A stretch of DNA of 64,000 nt from NCBI GenBank assembly GCA_963974915.1, contig CAXBES010000002.1, forward strand, positions 248,001 through 312,000, in the 5' to 3' direction. Source of the stretch: CAXBES01 sp963974915. GTDB taxonomy: Bacteria; Bacteroidota; Bacteroidia; Flavobacteriales; Flavobacteriaceae. Of the stretch, positions 50,851-59,791 are shown in pieces. Position 1 is the first letter of the stretch. Each line of letters opens with the position of its first letter. The notes under the pieces are model-generated. The model saw only the letters and a program-made list of their open reading frames with translations. It made no database searches and was not told the DNA's origin. Position numbers and translations under genes: made by a program.

Positions 50851-51462
50851 ATGAAAACACTAAAGAATTACATGATATTGATTCTTGCTTTTATGGCACT
50901 AAATATCAGTACTGCACAAAACATTGAAAATATTGATAAGATCGCTGCGTTTCACGAAGGTCTCGCCGCTGTAAAACAAGGTGACCGTTGGGGGTTTATA
51001 AATGAAGCAGGAACTATGGTTATTGATTTTAGAACTGATGTATATATTCCACACAATGGGCATCCTAAATTTAATGATGGCTATTGCTTGATTTTCGAAG
51101 AAAAAGAAGGAATAACCTTTTTTGGTTATATCAACACAAAAGGTGAAGTAGTAATCAAGCCTGAATATTTGGCCGCTACATCTTTTGAAAATGGTTTAGC
51201 CCAAGTAATAAAACACTACGTAACCGAAACAGGAAATACTAATGCATTGGGTAAGAAAATTGTAAAACATACATACAATGAATTAGTAATAGATAAATAC
51301 AACAAAACGGTACAACACATAAGAGGTCCTGTAAATTTTCTACTTGAAATAAATGCGTTACAGAAAAATTCTCCCAGGATTCTCTCAACATTTATTGCTC
51401 CTAAATTAATAGCCTTACATACGAATAATGACACCTTTACTATTATTAAATTAAAAGATTGA
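50851..51462 (+). CDS. WG-repeat secreted protein
   Basis: A 203-residue protein with a signal peptide (ends NISTAQN) and WG-type beta repeats (HEGLAAVKQGDRWGFINEAG; GYINTKGEVVIKPEYLAATS; FENGLAQVIKHY). WG repeats are found in many Bacteroidota secreted proteins of unknown role. It sits between upp (1 bp) and the peroxiredoxin gene (2 bp). Confidence 0.8.
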   Translation: MKTLKNYMILILAFMALNISTAQNIENIDKIAAFHEGLAAVKQGDRWGFINEAGTMVIDFRTDVYIPHNGHPKFNDGYCLIFEEKEGITFFGYINTKGEVVIKPEYLAATSFENGLAQVIKHYVTETGNTNALGKKIVKHTYNELVIDKYNKTVQHIRGPVNFLLEINALQKNSPRILSTFIAPKLIALHTNNDTFTIIKLKD

Positions 51463-51464
51463 TC

Positions 51465-52130
51465 ATGGAAATTATAGAAAAAGAAATTACAATCATGCCC
51501 CGAATTGGGGACGATGCACCGGACTTTGAAGCAATCACTACACATGGCAAATTAAAACTATCAGATTATGCCAATGGCAAATGGCTTATACTTTTTTCGC
51601 ATCCTGCAGATTTTACGCCTGTATGCACCACAGAATTGTCTGGTTTTTCAGAAAGAAAAAATGAATTTGAAGCTCTTAACACTAAGCTCATGGGGTTAAG
51701 CATCGACAGTATTCATTCTCATCTCGCATGGGTAAATAACGTTAAAGAGAAAACAGGAGTTTATCTAGATTTTCCAATTATCGCAGATATAGATATGAAA
51801 GTTGCAAAGCTGTATGGTATGCTTCAACCCAACGAGAGCGAGACTGCTGCAGTAAGGGCCGTATTTTTTATAGATCCCTACCTCAAAATAAGACTCATTA
51901 TGTATTATCCCTTAAACGTAGGAAGAAATATGGATGAAATTCTTAGAGCCTTAACAGCCCTTCAAGTCACTGAAAAATACAAGGTGGCTCTTCCTCTGAA
52001 TTGGAAAAAAGGTGATAAGGTAATCGTTCCGCCTCCAAAAACACTGAAGCAAATGGAAGAACGCATCAATGACGATTCTTGTGAGAAAGTTGATTTTTAT
52101 TTAGCCAAAAAAGATTTAGAAATTAATTAA
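51465..52130 (+). CDS. 1-Cys type peroxiredoxin (Prx6 family)
   Basis: Start chosen at 51465 (MEIIEKEITIMPRIGDDAPDF), 221 residues. The peroxidatic Cys is in HPADFTPVCTTEL, and the long C-terminus (VALPLNWKKGDKVIVPPPKT) marks the Prx6/AhpC-long group. It reduces H2O2 and organic peroxides. A possible alternative start is the Met of MPRIGDDAP at 51495. It follows the WG-repeat gene by 2 bp. Confidence 0.93.
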   Translation: MEIIEKEITIMPRIGDDAPDFEAITTHGKLKLSDYANGKWLILFSHPADFTPVCTTELSGFSERKNEFEALNTKLMGLSIDSIHSHLAWVNNVKEKTGVYLDFPIIADIDMKVAKLYGMLQPNESETAAVRAVFFIDPYLKIRLIMYYPLNVGRNMDEILRALTALQVTEKYKVALPLNWKKGDKVIVPPPKTLKQMEERINDDSCEKVDFYLAKKDLEIN

Positions 52131-52183
52131 ACCACGTAATCGCATTCTTGTAAAAGGAAATCTTTGGCATCAAAATTAAATGT

Positions 52184-53269
52184 ATGTTTCGATCAAATTA
52201 TTGGATTTGGATACTCTTATTATTAACTGCTTGTTCAAGTAAAGAAATTAAGATTCTTCCTAGTGCTACTTCAATTACTGAGTCTGTGTATTCTTCAGTA
52301 ACGATTCAACCCGATAGCCTATACAAGGCTTATGCGGCAGTTAATGGGATTTTGGATAGAAATTTGGTTGAGGAGGGAGATAAAATATCTAAAGGAACTG
52401 CCATCGCTCAAATTATAAATACCAATCCGAGAATAAGTGTTGACAATGCAAGATTATCATTGGATTTGGCAAAGAATAATCTCAATGGAAATTCTGCACT
52501 TTTAAATAGTATTAATGAGGAAATTAGATCGGCAAAATTGAAATTAACAAATGATTCGATCAATTATTTCAGACAAAAATCATTATGGGAACAGCAAATA
52601 GGTTCAAAAGTTGAGTATGATAGTAAAAAGCTGAATTATGAGTTATCCAGAAATGCTTTAAAGTTAGTTGAAGACAAGTACTTTCAGACTAAAGATCAGC
52701 TTGAGACACAGTTAATGCAGGCAGAAAACAACTATCGCACGACAATAGTAACAACGAAAGATTTTACCGTTGAGAGCAAAATTCACGGTAAGGTGTATGC
52801 ACTTTATAAAAATCCGGGTGAGATCGTAAGTTCAATAGAACCACTAGCCCTAATTGGAAGTTCAAAGGTCTTCATTATTGAAATGTTAGTCGATGAAGTT
52901 GATATAGTAAAAATTACCAATGGGCAGGATGTAATCGTAACACTTGATGCATATACCGGCGAGATTTTTACAGCTAAGGTTAAAAAAATTTATCCGAAAA
53001 AAGACGAAAGAAATCAGACGTTTATCGTAGAAGCATCATTCGACCAACCTCCAAAGGTTTTATATCCGGGACTTGCCGGAGAAGCGAATATTGTTGTTGC
53101 TCAAAAAAGTGAATCTCTTGTTATTCCAAAGGGGTATTTAATTGATGGTAATAGTGTAAAAACTGATGAAGGAATTATTGAAATTGAAATCGGTTTACAG
53201 AATTTAGATAGTGTTGAAATACGTAAAGGCATTAGTTCGAATACTTGGATCTATAAACCTAACCAATGA
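52184..53269 (+). CDS. HlyD/MacA-like adaptor of an ABC exporter
   Basis: A 361-residue adaptor with a lipoprotein-type start (ILLLLTACSSKE), a biotinyl-lipoyl half-motif (ILDRNLVEEGDKISKGTAIAQI), a long coiled coil and a second half (GKVYALYKNPGEIVSSIEPL). It overlaps the permease gene by 4 bp. No TolC gene is next to it. Confidence 0.88.
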   Translation: MFRSNYWIWILLLLTACSSKEIKILPSATSITESVYSSVTIQPDSLYKAYAAVNGILDRNLVEEGDKISKGTAIAQIINTNPRISVDNARLSLDLAKNNLNGNSALLNSINEEIRSAKLKLTNDSINYFRQKSLWEQQIGSKVEYDSKKLNYELSRNALKLVEDKYFQTKDQLETQLMQAENNYRTTIVTTKDFTVESKIHGKVYALYKNPGEIVSSIEPLALIGSSKVFIIEMLVDEVDIVKITNGQDVIVTLDAYTGEIFTAKVKKIYPKKDERNQTFIVEASFDQPPKVLYPGLAGEANIVVAQKSESLVIPKGYLIDGNSVKTDEGIIEIEIGLQNLDSVEIRKGISSNTWIYKPNQ

Positions 53270-54528
53270 CTAACTGGAAGGTTATACTCGGAATTGCAAA
53301 AATTCATCTGCTAACTAAGATCAAGCAAACTGCTATTGCCGCACTAGGGGTCACCTTCGGTATTGGTTCCTACATTACGTTAGTCAGTTTTATGACCGGT
53401 CTCAATACCATGTTAGATGACCTTGTTTTAAATCAAACCCCGCATATTCATATTTTCAATGAGATCGAACCTTCAGAAATACAACCAATTGATCTTTATT
53501 CTGAATTCGCGGATGCTTATAATGTGGTTCATTCCATAAAACCTAAGCAGACATTAAAGAAAATTTATAATGCCCGTCCAATACTAAATTATTTAAATTC
53601 GGATGAAACCGTGCATGGGGCGATTCCGCAGGTAAAATCACAAGGATTCTATATCTCGGGAGTTATAGAGCTAAGCGGAAGTATTACAGGAATAAATGTT
53701 GAAAAGGAGGTTGAATTATTCAATTTCGCAGATTATGTAGTTGAAGGATCCCCAAAAGCACTTATGAATACCGATAACGGAATATTGTTGGGTTCAGGAA
53801 TTGCCAAAAAAATGTCGGTTCAGATTGGAAACCGAATTCAAATTGGAAATAGCAGTGGAGAAGTGTTCCCGCTCAAAATAGTTGGAATCTTTCAGAGTGG
53901 AATCTCCGAAATTGACGATATCCAGAGCTATGTTAATATCAAGACCGCACAACGCATTTTAGGAGAAACAGAAAGCTATTTTACCGACATCAATGTGAAA
54001 CTTAAAGATATTGAGAAGGCACCTGCTATGTCGAAAAAAATTGAAGAGCAATTCAATTTAACTGCTATCGATATTAAAACGGCCAATGCACAATTTGAAA
54101 CCGGAACAACCATTCGGAATCTAATTACGTATGCAGTTTCCATTACCCTGTTGATCGTAGCCGGGTTTGGAATTTACAATATCCTGAATATGCTTATCTA
54201 TGAAAAGATGAATGATATTGCTATTTTAAAAGCAACCGGTTTCTCGGGAAAGGATGTTCAACTTATCTTTATGAGTCAAGCCATTATCATTGGTTTTGTA
54301 GGTGGCGTTTTAGGGTTACTGCTCGGTTTGGGACTATCTTTGATCATAGATAAAACCCCATTCGAAACAGAGGCGTTACCTACAATTACTACTTATCCTG
54401 TTAATCATAACTTAATGTTTTATCTCATAGGAATAACCTTTGCTATGGTCTCAACCTTTTTAGCCGGCTATTTACCTTCACTTAAGGCAAAGCGGATAGA
54501 TCCTGTTAAAATTATCCGTGGACAATAA
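53266..54528 (+). CDS. FtsX/MacB-like ABC permease
   Basis: A 420-residue permease with one N-terminal helix, a large exported domain (about 45-280), and three C-terminal helices with the MacB/LolC pattern (IYNILNMLIYEKMNDIAILKATGFSGKDV; GYLPSLKAKRIDPVKIIRG). The ATPase gene follows by 9 bp. Confidence 0.92.
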   Translation: MTNWKVILGIAKIHLLTKIKQTAIAALGVTFGIGSYITLVSFMTGLNTMLDDLVLNQTPHIHIFNEIEPSEIQPIDLYSEFADAYNVVHSIKPKQTLKKIYNARPILNYLNSDETVHGAIPQVKSQGFYISGVIELSGSITGINVEKEVELFNFADYVVEGSPKALMNTDNGILLGSGIAKKMSVQIGNRIQIGNSSGEVFPLKIVGIFQSGISEIDDIQSYVNIKTAQRILGETESYFTDINVKLKDIEKAPAMSKKIEEQFNLTAIDIKTANAQFETGTTIRNLITYAVSITLLIVAGFGIYNILNMLIYEKMNDIAILKATGFSGKDVQLIFMSQAIIIGFVGGVLGLLLGLGLSLIIDKTPFETEALPTITTYPVNHNLMFYLIGITFAMVSTFLAGYLPSLKAKRIDPVKIIRGQ

Positions 54529-54537
54529 TTTGAAAAT

Positions 54538-55209
54538 ATGAGTATAGTTCTCGAAACAAAAAATATCAATAAGTACTTCAGAAAACCAATTGACTTCCAG
54601 GTTTTAAAGGACATCAGTTTTCAAATAAACAAAGGAGAGTTTACCTCCATTATGGGTAAATCGGGTTGTGGAAAATCAACTTTGCTGTACATACTTTCAA
54701 CGATGGATACAGATTATGAAGGGGAATTATATTTAAATAATGAATTGGTTACAGGGCAAAAAAACGAAAGACTTTCACGGATTAGAAATCTCGAGATTGG
54801 TTTTGTTTTTCAGTTTCATTATCTATTATCTGAGTTTTCTGTTATTGAGAATGTAATGCTTCCTGCAAAGAAATTAGGGCTTAAAAGTCATTCTGAAATA
54901 GAGCAGGATGCCATTCAAAAACTGCAAATGCTGAATATTGAAAACCTTGCTAAGAAGCGAGCTTCCAGAATTTCCGGAGGTGAAAAACAACGGGTAGCCA
55001 TTGCCAGAGCTTTAATTAACAGTCCCTCGATTATAATGGGTGACGAACCAACCGGAAACTTAGATAGCCATAATGCAGAAAATGTCTTTAATATATTCAA
55101 GCGGCTAAGTGATGAAGAAGGTTTATCTCTTCTAGTCGTTACTCACGATCAGGATTTTGCAAACAAAACAGATCGAATTATTGAAATGAGCGATGGTAGA
55201 ATTGTTTAA
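54538..55209 (+). CDS. LolD/MacB-type ABC ATPase
   Basis: A 223-residue ATPase with Walker A GKSGCGKST, signature RISGGEKQRVAIARAL, Walker B IIMGDEPTGNLDS and switch His in VTHDQD. With the two upstream genes it forms an ABC exporter of the MacAB/LolCDE kind; the substrate is not evident. Confidence 0.93.
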   Translation: MSIVLETKNINKYFRKPIDFQVLKDISFQINKGEFTSIMGKSGCGKSTLLYILSTMDTDYEGELYLNNELVTGQKNERLSRIRNLEIGFVFQFHYLLSEFSVIENVMLPAKKLGLKSHSEIEQDAIQKLQMLNIENLAKKRASRISGGEKQRVAIARALINSPSIIMGDEPTGNLDSHNAENVFNIFKRLSDEEGLSLLVVTHDQDFANKTDRIIEMSDGRIV

Positions 55210-55242
55210 GCACAAAATGTTTAGTTTTAAAGATATAGATAC

Positions 55243-55257
55243 CCTATTCAAAATAGG
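55243..55257. terminator. Weak hairpin between convergent genes
   Basis: CCTATT / AATAGG with a 3-nt loop lies in the gap between the ABC ATPase and the minus-strand gene at 55301. There is no clear T-run, so terminator function is weakly supported. Confidence 0.3.
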
Positions 55258-55300
55258 TTACCACAACGCAATGTAAAGTTTGTATAAAGGTTTACAGCTA

Positions 55301-55795
55301 TTATGAAGCATATCCAACCTTACCTCTTTTATTTGGTAATTCCCATTTGATCATTTCTTTCAAGAATTCATCAACATTCTCAACGACCGACTTTTCAGTA
55401 ATTTCGGATGGTTTAAAGGCGCCAATTTCAACTGTGTTCCTTTCAGAAGGAATTCCTTCAACCTCTGGAAACATTACAAATATATATACATCACCACTGT
55501 ACGTTTGGGAAAAAACCAGAGCACCACCCGGAATAAATCGATACGCCGGAATACGGTTTGTGCAATCTATTAGTTCTTCCGGAAACGACTCAAATGTAAT
55601 ATTCACCGCCTCACTATTTTGAATCCAATTGAGTTCCTGAACCTTCCAGCCAATCACATATTTATTTACAATAGTGTTTAAAGTTACTAGCAATAGTGGC
55701 TTTGTTTCATTTCGCCATTGTGTTTTTTTGGCTACCACGGTTTCAATACTAGCCTTATAATCCATTATTCGTTCTTCCAGATGATCAATTTTCAT
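55301..55795 (-). CDS. Protein of unknown function downstream of mlaD
   Basis: A 164-residue soluble alpha/beta protein, no signal peptide. It starts KIDHLEERIMDYKASIETVV and has a strand-rich middle (YRFIPGGALVFSQTYSGDVYI). It lies 11 bp after the mlaD-like gene in the same direction, so it may belong to the lipid transport operon. No family recognised. Confidence 0.7.
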   Translation of the reverse strand: MKIDHLEERIMDYKASIETVVAKKTQWRNETKPLLLVTLNTIVNKYVIGWKVQELNWIQNSEAVNITFESFPEELIDCTNRIPAYRFIPGGALVFSQTYSGDVYIFVMFPEVEGIPSERNTVEIGAFKPSEITEKSVVENVDEFLKEMIKWELPNKRGKVGYAS

Positions 55796-55806
55796 AACCT
55801 TATATA

Positions 55807-56802
55807 TTATTGGTTCTTTTTAGCTTCTTTCTCCGCTTCTTTTTCTTTCTTTCTGAAATAACTTCGGAAGAAAAAATTATGCTTTAGCGCTTCCATATTC
55901 TCATTTAATCTTTCGGAAGCCTGCTTAATATTTTTCATTGTTGAATCGATCACCTTGGGCAATTTTTCATTCTTAGTCAAGTAGTTAAAAGTACTTTCGC
56001 TATTTTGGAGATCGGTTACCACCAGCTCGAGTTTTTCAGTCATATTTGATATATCCATACTCGATTTTTCAAGATTTGAGAAGACCTGTTTCACTTGATC
56101 TCCCATGATAGAGTCTGTTAATAACAAACCTACAGCGCTATTGTCCAGATCAATTGAATTTAATAGCCTATTTAAATTAGAGACAGCTTTATCGGTTCCT
56201 TGTGCAGTTCGCCTTAGTCCGAGCATTGTTTCTTTTAGATCTTTAGTAAGTAAAGAATCGGTGATTAGAGCTCCAAGTGCACCTTCTCCTTCTAAGATCT
56301 TATTTGTAATTTTAAGCAGATCGGAAGTAAGTAACGCCGCATTTTCATTAGTAACATTTAGGGTTGTAAGCATATCATCCGATCCAATTTTGCTATATGA
56401 AGAAATAGTATCTCCCGATGTTACAACCTTCAAACTTTCCTTTCCCGGAGTGATATTCACAACCATGCTACCTACTAAACCATCCGAACCAATGGTGGCA
56501 ATAGCGTCTTTTCTAATGAAGTTGCCGGTTTTTTCTTCTACCATCATTTGAATTACAATCTTAGCCGAATGCACCATTTCAATTTTGGTGACAGTTCCAA
56601 TATTTATTCCGGAATAACGTACATTATTTCCCAGCTGCAAGCCATTAACGTTTCTAAATACCGCATAAACTTTGATATTTTTACTAAAGATATGCTGCCT
56701 ATTTCCAATAAAGTAAAGTGCCCCAACTAATAATAGGGTTCCAACTACTACGAATATTCCAACTTGTGTTCTTTTCTTTGTTGACTTTTTCATACGTTTC
56801 AA
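55807..56802 (-). CDS. mlaD: MCE-domain protein, MlaD-like
   Basis: A 331-residue protein with one N-terminal helix (about 12-31), an MCE domain (VYAVFRNVNGLQLGNNVRYSGINIGTV), and a long helical C-terminus ending in a Lys/Glu-rich tail. MlaD hexamers move phospholipids across the periplasm. The C-terminus is longer than in E. coli MlaD. It overlaps mlaF by 4 bp. Confidence 0.9.
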   Translation of the reverse strand: MKRMKKSTKKRTQVGIFVVVGTLLLVGALYFIGNRQHIFSKNIKVYAVFRNVNGLQLGNNVRYSGINIGTVTKIEMVHSAKIVIQMMVEEKTGNFIRKDAIATIGSDGLVGSMVVNITPGKESLKVVTSGDTISSYSKIGSDDMLTTLNVTNENAALLTSDLLKITNKILEGEGALGALITDSLLTKDLKETMLGLRRTAQGTDKAVSNLNRLLNSIDLDNSAVGLLLTDSIMGDQVKQVFSNLEKSSMDISNMTEKLELVVTDLQNSESTFNYLTKNEKLPKVIDSTMKNIKQASERLNENMEALKHNFFFRSYFRKKEKEAEKEAKKNQ

Positions 56803-57551
56803 TTTTTAAAGAAGGCTTGAACCTGGGTGTCCTTCGATCTGGATAACTCTTCAAAAGTGCCTTCGGCATAATTTATTCCATCAACCAACAAAATCATACG
56901 ATTAGAAATTACCCTTGCACAATCCACATCGTGGGTTATTATAAGTGAGGAAGTTTTATATGTTTGTTGAATCGTTCGCATAAGTTGAATAATTTCTTTG
57001 GCCGTGATGGGATCAAGTCCGGTAGTAGGCTCATCATATAACATAATACTAGGTTTTAAGATAAGCGCTCTGGCCAGTGCGACGCGACGTTGCATCCCCC
57101 CTGAAAGTTCTGCCGGCATAAGATCTATTGCCGACACCAAACCTACATTCTCTAAAGCTTCAACAATTAATTCTTCCGTATTTATTCCTTTCCCAATTTT
57201 TTCTTTATGCCGTCTCAAGGGAAATTCTAAATTTTCCCGTACGGTCATTGAATCGTATAAGGCACTTCCTTGAAATAAAAATCCTATTTCTGTACGTAGC
57301 ACATCGAGCTCTTTACGACCCAATTGGACGATATCAAAATCCTTGATTCGTATGGTACCACTATCGGCACCCATTAACCCAACTAAACATTTGATCATTA
57401 CCGATTTACCCGAACCTGACTTCCCCATGATCACGAGATTTTCTCCCTCATAAAGTTTTAAATTAAACCCTTTAAGTACATGGTTTGAACCGAAGCTTTT
57501 ATGAAGATCCTTAATCTCTAAAATGGGATGTTTATTTGTTGTTTTTTCCAT
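56799..57551 (-). CDS. mlaF: ABC ATPase, MlaF-like
   Basis: A 250-residue ATPase with Walker A GKSGSGKSV, signature LSGGMQRRVALARAL, Walker B IMLYDEPTTGLDP and switch His in ITHDVD. It powers MlaE. It overlaps mlaE by 1 bp and mlaD by 4 bp. Confidence 0.92.
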   Translation of the reverse strand: MEKTTNKHPILEIKDLHKSFGSNHVLKGFNLKLYEGENLVIMGKSGSGKSVMIKCLVGLMGADSGTIRIKDFDIVQLGRKELDVLRTEIGFLFQGSALYDSMTVRENLEFPLRRHKEKIGKGINTEELIVEALENVGLVSAIDLMPAELSGGMQRRVALARALILKPSIMLYDEPTTGLDPITAKEIIQLMRTIQQTYKTSSLIITHDVDCARVISNRMILLVDGINYAEGTFEELSRSKDTQVQAFFKN

Positions 57552-58333
57552 TACATATCAATAAAAATGTCGGTAATAAACACTGCAATAAAATCGATTA
57601 CAAATAATAGCATTGAAGTATAAACCACTGCCGAATTTGAAGCCTCACCTACACCAACTGTGCCTTTAGAACAATTATATCCTTTGTAACAACCTACCAA
57701 CCCAATTGCGAAACCAAAGAAAAATGATTTTATAGTTGCCGGAATGACATCACTAAATTTTAATGCGTCGAATACCTTATTAAAATAAAGCATATATGAA
57801 ACCTCACCCTTCAGGTGCTCAACGATTGCCGAACCCAGTAAAGCTATTGCGTCGCCCATAATAATGAGTAAAGGCAACATTAATGTAGTAGCCAGTATTC
57901 TCGTAACAACTAAATATTTAAATGGATTTGTTCCTGAGACTTCCATCGCGTCAATTTGTTCTGTAACACGCATTGAACCTAATTCGGCCCCAATTCCTGA
58001 ACCTATTCTTCCCGCACAAATAAGAGCAATTATAACCGGACCAATCTCTCGAACAATAGAGATACTCACCATGGAGGGCATCCAAGAAGCAGCTCCGAAC
58101 TCTTCTAGAGTTGGTCTTGATTGTAATGTAAATACTAATCCTAATATAAATCCGGTAACACCAATCAGTAAAAATGACCGATTGCCCATCTGATAACATT
58201 GACGAATAAACTCGCGCCATTCGAATGGTTTTGTAAACACTTCTTTAAAAAAACGAAAGGCAAAATATGTGATATCTCCTATTTCGTTAAAGAAATGTTT
58301 GGTTCGTGACTGAAAGGAATTATGAGAAACCAA
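57551..58333 (-). CDS. mlaE: MlaE-family lipid transport permease
   Basis: A 260-residue permease with the family's helices and motifs SISIVREIGPVIIALICAGRIGSGIGAELGSM (split here as REIGPVIIALICAGR and GAELGSMRVTEQIDAM). It is the first gene of the lipid transport unit, with an FNR-type box 51 bp upstream. Confidence 0.93.
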   Translation of the reverse strand: MVSHNSFQSRTKHFFNEIGDITYFAFRFFKEVFTKPFEWREFIRQCYQMGNRSFLLIGVTGFILGLVFTLQSRPTLEEFGAASWMPSMVSISIVREIGPVIIALICAGRIGSGIGAELGSMRVTEQIDAMEVSGTNPFKYLVVTRILATTLMLPLLIIMGDAIALLGSAIVEHLKGEVSYMLYFNKVFDALKFSDVIPATIKSFFFGFAIGLVGCYKGYNCSKGTVGVGEASNSAVVYTSMLLFVIDFIAVFITDIFIDM

Positions 58334-58383
58334 AAGCTATTTTTTTTATTTCTAAATATAGAATCCCCTCACAGATACAGAAA

Positions 58384-58395
58384 TGATATAAATCA
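58384..58395 (-). promoter_or_regulatory. FNR-type box for the mla operon
   Basis: TGATATAAATCA fits TGAY-N4-RTCA, with TATATTTA (58353-58360, five of six positions) 23 bp downstream on the minus strand. Confidence 0.65.
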
Positions 58396-58406
58396 GTTAG
58401 TGGAAA

Positions 58407-58418
58407 TGACAAATATCA
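58407..58418 (+). promoter_or_regulatory. FNR-type box for the HMA protein gene
   Basis: TGACAAATATCA, with a perfect TAATTTTG -7 box (58442-58449) 23 bp downstream. It lies 11 bp from the divergent mla box. Confidence 0.75.
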
Positions 58419-58468
58419 TGGGCTAAAAACTTTTGCCATGTTAATTTTGAGGTAATCAAATGAACACA

Positions 58469-58738
58469 ATGGAAAAAAAGGTTAAAATTCAGAATTTAAA
58501 ATGTAAAGGTTGTGAGAATACCGTCATATCAAATTTATTAAGCATTAATGGAGTTGAAAATCTAGCACTTAATGTTGTAGAAAGCACTTTAACAATCGAA
58601 TACAATGACGAGGAAGTTTTCGAAATTGTTCGAAATAGACTTTCTAAAATTGGATATCCAATTGCCGGAGATGAAAATACAATACTGAAAAAAGCTACAT
58701 CATATGTGAGTTGTGCAGTTGGCAGATTGAAAGAGTAA
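58469..58738 (+). CDS. Heavy-metal-associated (HMA) domain protein
   Basis: Start chosen at 58469 (MEKKVKIQNLKCKGCENTV), 89 residues; an in-frame ATG at 58460 lies nearer the -7 box. A short HMA domain with the metal motif KCKGCENT. The C-terminal tail carries one more Cys (SYVSCAVGRLKE). It is likely a copper chaperone, which would fit cbb3 and NosZ maturation. Its end nearly touches the convergent TauE/SafE gene. Confidence 0.85.
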   Translation: MEKKVKIQNLKCKGCENTVISNLLSINGVENLALNVVESTLTIEYNDEEVFEIVRNRLSKIGYPIAGDENTILKKATSYVSCAVGRLKE

Positions 58739-58739
58739 G

Positions 58740-59468
58740 TTATTGTACATTAATTATGCTTGCAATACCAATCCCTAAGATTAGAATAAGCACAATATAT
58801 CTAAATTGTTCTTGAGACATTTTATTTAAAATTTGTTTCCCAATCCACGTTCCTAAAATACTTACCACAATTAATATCGGAATTAAATACAGTAGATCCT
58901 TACGCATATATCCGTTGAGATAATATACAATGGTTCGACTAAAATCAACACCGAGATCGATTACTGCCGATGTGGCGATGAATTTTTCCTTACTCATTTT
59001 AAAAGCTGCCAAAGTAATACCACGGATGGCACCTCCTGTTCCCAGAATACCTGCGCTTAACCCGGATAAAACCCCTCCTGTGAATGCATTCTTTGGAGTA
59101 GGTTTCACTACCAGTTTCTTAAATATTAAAAATACTAAGCTCAACACAATTAGAAATATTCCTAAAATATAGGTTAACAAGGTTGGATCTAAATATTTAC
59201 TTAGGAAACCTCCAATAATTACAAAGATAACCGCCGGTACGCCAAGTTGTAAAATTACCTCTTTATCAATTCCTTTTCTGAAAAAGGCAATTTTAGTCAC
59301 GTTGCTAGACAGGTGAAATAAAGCTGTGATACCTAACACCGATTGAAAATCTAAGAAGAAGTTTGCCACCGGAACAAAAAATACTGACGAGCCAAACCCC
59401 CCTACCGTACCAAATATTTCTGCTAGAAGTGAGAGAATAATAAATACGGGAAGATATCGAGTTAGCAT
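58740..59468 (-). CDS. TauE/SafE family membrane permease
   Basis: A 242-residue polytopic protein with about seven helices and the family motifs GFGSSVFFVPVANFFLDFQ and GGVLSGLSAGILGTGGAIRG. Members export sulfite or organosulfonates, or are uncharacterised. It is unrelated in sequence to the Cys-rich protein at 1331-2065. It has an FNR-type box with a perfect -7 box 48 bp upstream. Confidence 0.88.
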   Translation of the reverse strand: MLTRYLPVFIILSLLAEIFGTVGGFGSSVFFVPVANFFLDFQSVLGITALFHLSSNVTKIAFFRKGIDKEVILQLGVPAVIFVIIGGFLSKYLDPTLLTYILGIFLIVLSLVFLIFKKLVVKPTPKNAFTGGVLSGLSAGILGTGGAIRGITLAAFKMSKEKFIATSAVIDLGVDFSRTIVYYLNGYMRKDLLYLIPILIVVSILGTWIGKQILNKMSQEQFRYIVLILILGIGIASIINVQ

Positions 59469-59515
59469 AGAGTGTTGTTAGCTTCAAAAATAAATCTGTT
59501 CACTAAGCAATGCTA

Positions 59516-59527
59516 TGATAATTGTCA
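59516..59527 (-). promoter_or_regulatory. FNR-type box for the TauE/SafE gene at 59468
   Basis: TGATAATTGTCA, with a perfect minus-strand -7 box TATTTTTG (59485-59492) beginning 23 bp downstream. Confidence 0.8.
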
Positions 59528-59598
59528 GGGTTTATGACGTCCATGCTGGTAAGGTTATATTTGTAGTAATGTCATTGAACCGAAAATAAAAATAAAAA

Positions 59599-59640
59599 AT
59601 GGATATAAAAAAAGCTGCAAATTTCTCTGATTCTTTCTAG
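59599..59640 (+). pseudogene. Truncated 13-codon frame after a promoter
   Basis: ATG at 59599 reads MDIKKAANFSDSF, then TAG. It has the look of a gene start behind a TATATTTG -7 box but stops at once, and the following sequence is repeat-like. It may be the 5' remnant of a gene lost by insertion or deletion, or a short leader peptide. Confidence 0.3.
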
Positions 59641-59761
59641 AAATCGTAACCAACCCGCACAACGTCTGCAGTGGACAAGTTCGACTTCCTTCTCCTCCGT
59701 TTCCCTTCGCTCAGGACAGACTTCTCGTCCAGCAAGTTTCTTCAAGTTTTGGTATAAAAAA

Positions 59762-59781
59762 CCTCTTGAAATCTCAAGAGG
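59762..59781 (-). terminator. Rho-independent terminator of the tRNA remnant
   Basis: Perfect 8-bp stem CCTCTTGA / TCAAGAGG with a 4-nt loop. On the minus strand it is followed by a T6 run, so it terminates minus-strand transcripts that come from the tRNA remnant just upstream. Confidence 0.75.
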
Positions 59782-59791
59782 CTCTTCCTTC

